Positions 32,162-33,050 of a stretch of DNA of 33,050 nt are shown here, piece after piece. Position 1 is the stretch's first letter, and every line of letters starts with the position of its first letter. The notes beneath the pieces are model-generated. The model had not been told where the DNA came from. It saw only the letters and a program-made list of their open reading frames with translations, and did not search any database. The DNA comes from Actinomycetota bacterium (GTDB taxonomy: Bacteria; Actinomycetota; Thermoleophilia; Gaiellales; F1-60-MAGs149), in assembly GCA_009885805.1 (NCBI GenBank), contig VFJZ01000011.1, forward strand, positions 1-33,050. The letters run 5' to 3'. The translations under genes and the position numbers were made by a program.

Positions 32162-33050
32162 ATGCCGGAGCTATCGCAGACGAGCGGTGCGACCAGCCCA
32201 CCGCTCCCGGAGACCACGATCGGCCAGGCGCTGAGGGACTGCGCCGCCCGGCACGGCGAGCGCGAGGCGCTCGTCTCCTGCCGGGAGGGCGTGCGGCTGA
32301 CCTACGCGCAGCTCGACGCCGCCGTTGACGACGTGGCGCGGGCGCTGCTCGCCGAGGGCGTCGCCGTCGGCGACCGCGTCGGCATCTGGGCTCCGAACCG
32401 CAGCGAGTGGCTGCTCGTGCAGTACGCGACGGCTCGGGTTGGCGCGATCCTCGTCAACGTCAACCCGTCCTACCGCCAGCGCGAGCTCGACTTCGCGCTG
32501 CGTCAGTCTGGTGCGTCGTTGCTGATCTACGCGGACGGCTTCAAGGGCGTCGCCTACCGGCCGCTGGCCACGGCGGCGGACGCGCCGGCGCTGCGGCGCG
32601 CGGTCGAGCTCGGACCCGAGTGGGAGGCACTGCTGGCGCGCGCCGGCGAGGTCAGCGCCGACGTGCTCGCGGAGCGCGAGGCCGGCTTGCGGCCGGCGGA
32701 TCCGATCAACATCCAGTACACGTCGGGCACGACCGGCTCGCCGAAGGGCGCGACGCTCTCGCACTACAACATCCTCGGCAATGGCTTCCTCGTCGGCGAG
32801 GCGTGCGGCTACGACGAGACGGACCGGATCTGTGTGCCGGTGCCGTTCTACCACTGCTTCGGGATGGTGATGGGGAACCTGGCGGCGGTCACGCACGGCT
32901 CGTGCATCGTGATTCCGTCGGAGGCGTTCGATCCGGTCGCGGTCCTCGAGGCCGTCGAGCGGGAGCGCTGCACCTCCCTGTACGGCGTGCCGACGATGTT
33001 CATCGCCGTGCTGGCGGATCCGGAGCTCGCCCGGTTCGACGTATCGACCC
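32162..33050 (+). CDS. AMP-dependent fatty-acyl-CoA synthetase, 5' part
   Basis: Open at the right edge; 296 codons are visible. IGQALRDCAARHGEREALVS, LTYAQLDAAVDDVARALLAE and VGDRVGIWAPNRSEWLLVQY are the N-terminal features of the ANL superfamily, and INIQYTSGTTGSPKGATLSH holds the P-loop-like AMP-binding motif (TSGTTGSPKG). FYHCFGMVMGNL is motif A4, which shapes the acyl pocket. It activates a carboxylic acid to acyl-AMP and then acyl-CoA. The short N-terminal region and sequence style match medium/long-chain FadD-like enzymes of actinobacteria. The product could feed the acyl-CoA enzymes at 15.5-18.7 kb, but that is speculative. Confidence 0.9.
   Translation, partial: MPELSQTSGATSPPLPETTIGQALRDCAARHGEREALVSCREGVRLTYAQLDAAVDDVARALLAEGVAVGDRVGIWAPNRSEWLLVQYATARVGAILVNVNPSYRQRELDFALRQSGASLLIYADGFKGVAYRPLATAADAPALRRAVELGPEWEALLARAGEVSADVLAEREAGLRPADPINIQYTSGTTGSPKGATLSHYNILGNGFLVGEACGYDETDRICVPVPFYHCFGMVMGNLAAVTHGSCIVIPSEAFDPVAVLEAVERERCTSLYGVPTMFIAVLADPELARFDVST

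Overview
The window is high-GC DNA (strong G/C preference at third codon positions, many GTG/TTG starts, ATGA/GTGA gene overlaps) packed with flavin-dependent oxidoreductases, acyl-CoA enzymes, DUF35/thiolase pairs and VapC-type toxins. This suggests an actinobacterium, perhaps of the Thermoleophilia/Solirubrobacterales kind. That is inference from gene content and base composition; there is no rRNA or marker gene to settle it. I saw no tRNA, rRNA or CRISPR array.

Left part (1-8.9 kb), a mobile/defence island. A winged-helix regulator fragment stops at about base 130, exactly where a DDE transposase reading the other way also loses its family-like sequence. The transposase overlaps an upstream gene made of HNH-associated repeats, so the two form a two-gene unit. 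Divergent from it lies a complete, tightly overlapped type I restriction-modification operon (hsdM-hsdS-hsdR).

Middle part (9-18.8 kb), metabolic cassettes. A YecM-like protein and a nucleoside deoxyribosyltransferase-like protein (minus strand) diverge from an FMN reductase. That reductase faces an NtaA/DszA-type FMNH2-dependent monooxygenase, which sits behind a GlpK-like kinase and a GlpA-like FAD dehydrogenase. A decayed SDR gene follows, then a four-gene operon: Cys-less thiolase (aldolase-like), DUF35 Zn-ribbon/OB protein, MaoC hydratase and flavin monooxygenase.

18.8-26.3 kb. An ImmA/IrrE-like protein with a degenerate metal site and no recognisable start lies downstream of a small unknown gene. 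A perfect inverted repeat placed at the predicted transcription start then controls a three-gene operon: isochorismatase-family hydrolase, LLM flavin monooxygenase, and a fused HyuA-HyuB (5-oxoprolinase/hydantoinase) of 1278 aa. The first two resemble RutB and RutA logic, so the operon probably opens and hydrolyses a cyclic amide or imide. The substrate cannot be read from sequence.

26.3-33.05 kb. A gene graveyard holds a VapC tail, a UvrA-like tail and a selenoprotein-B-like gene with a deletion, a frameshift and a UGA at the selenocysteine position followed by a SECIS-like hairpin. Then come a DUF6153-like membrane protein with a multicopper oxidase lipoprotein, a DUF3817-like membrane protein, a glutamine amidotransferase-like protein, a DUF429 protein joined to an AbrB antitoxin remnant, an intact VapC toxin, an NTF2-like protein and the start of an acyl-CoA synthetase. 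Deletion-type gene remnants recur across the window.
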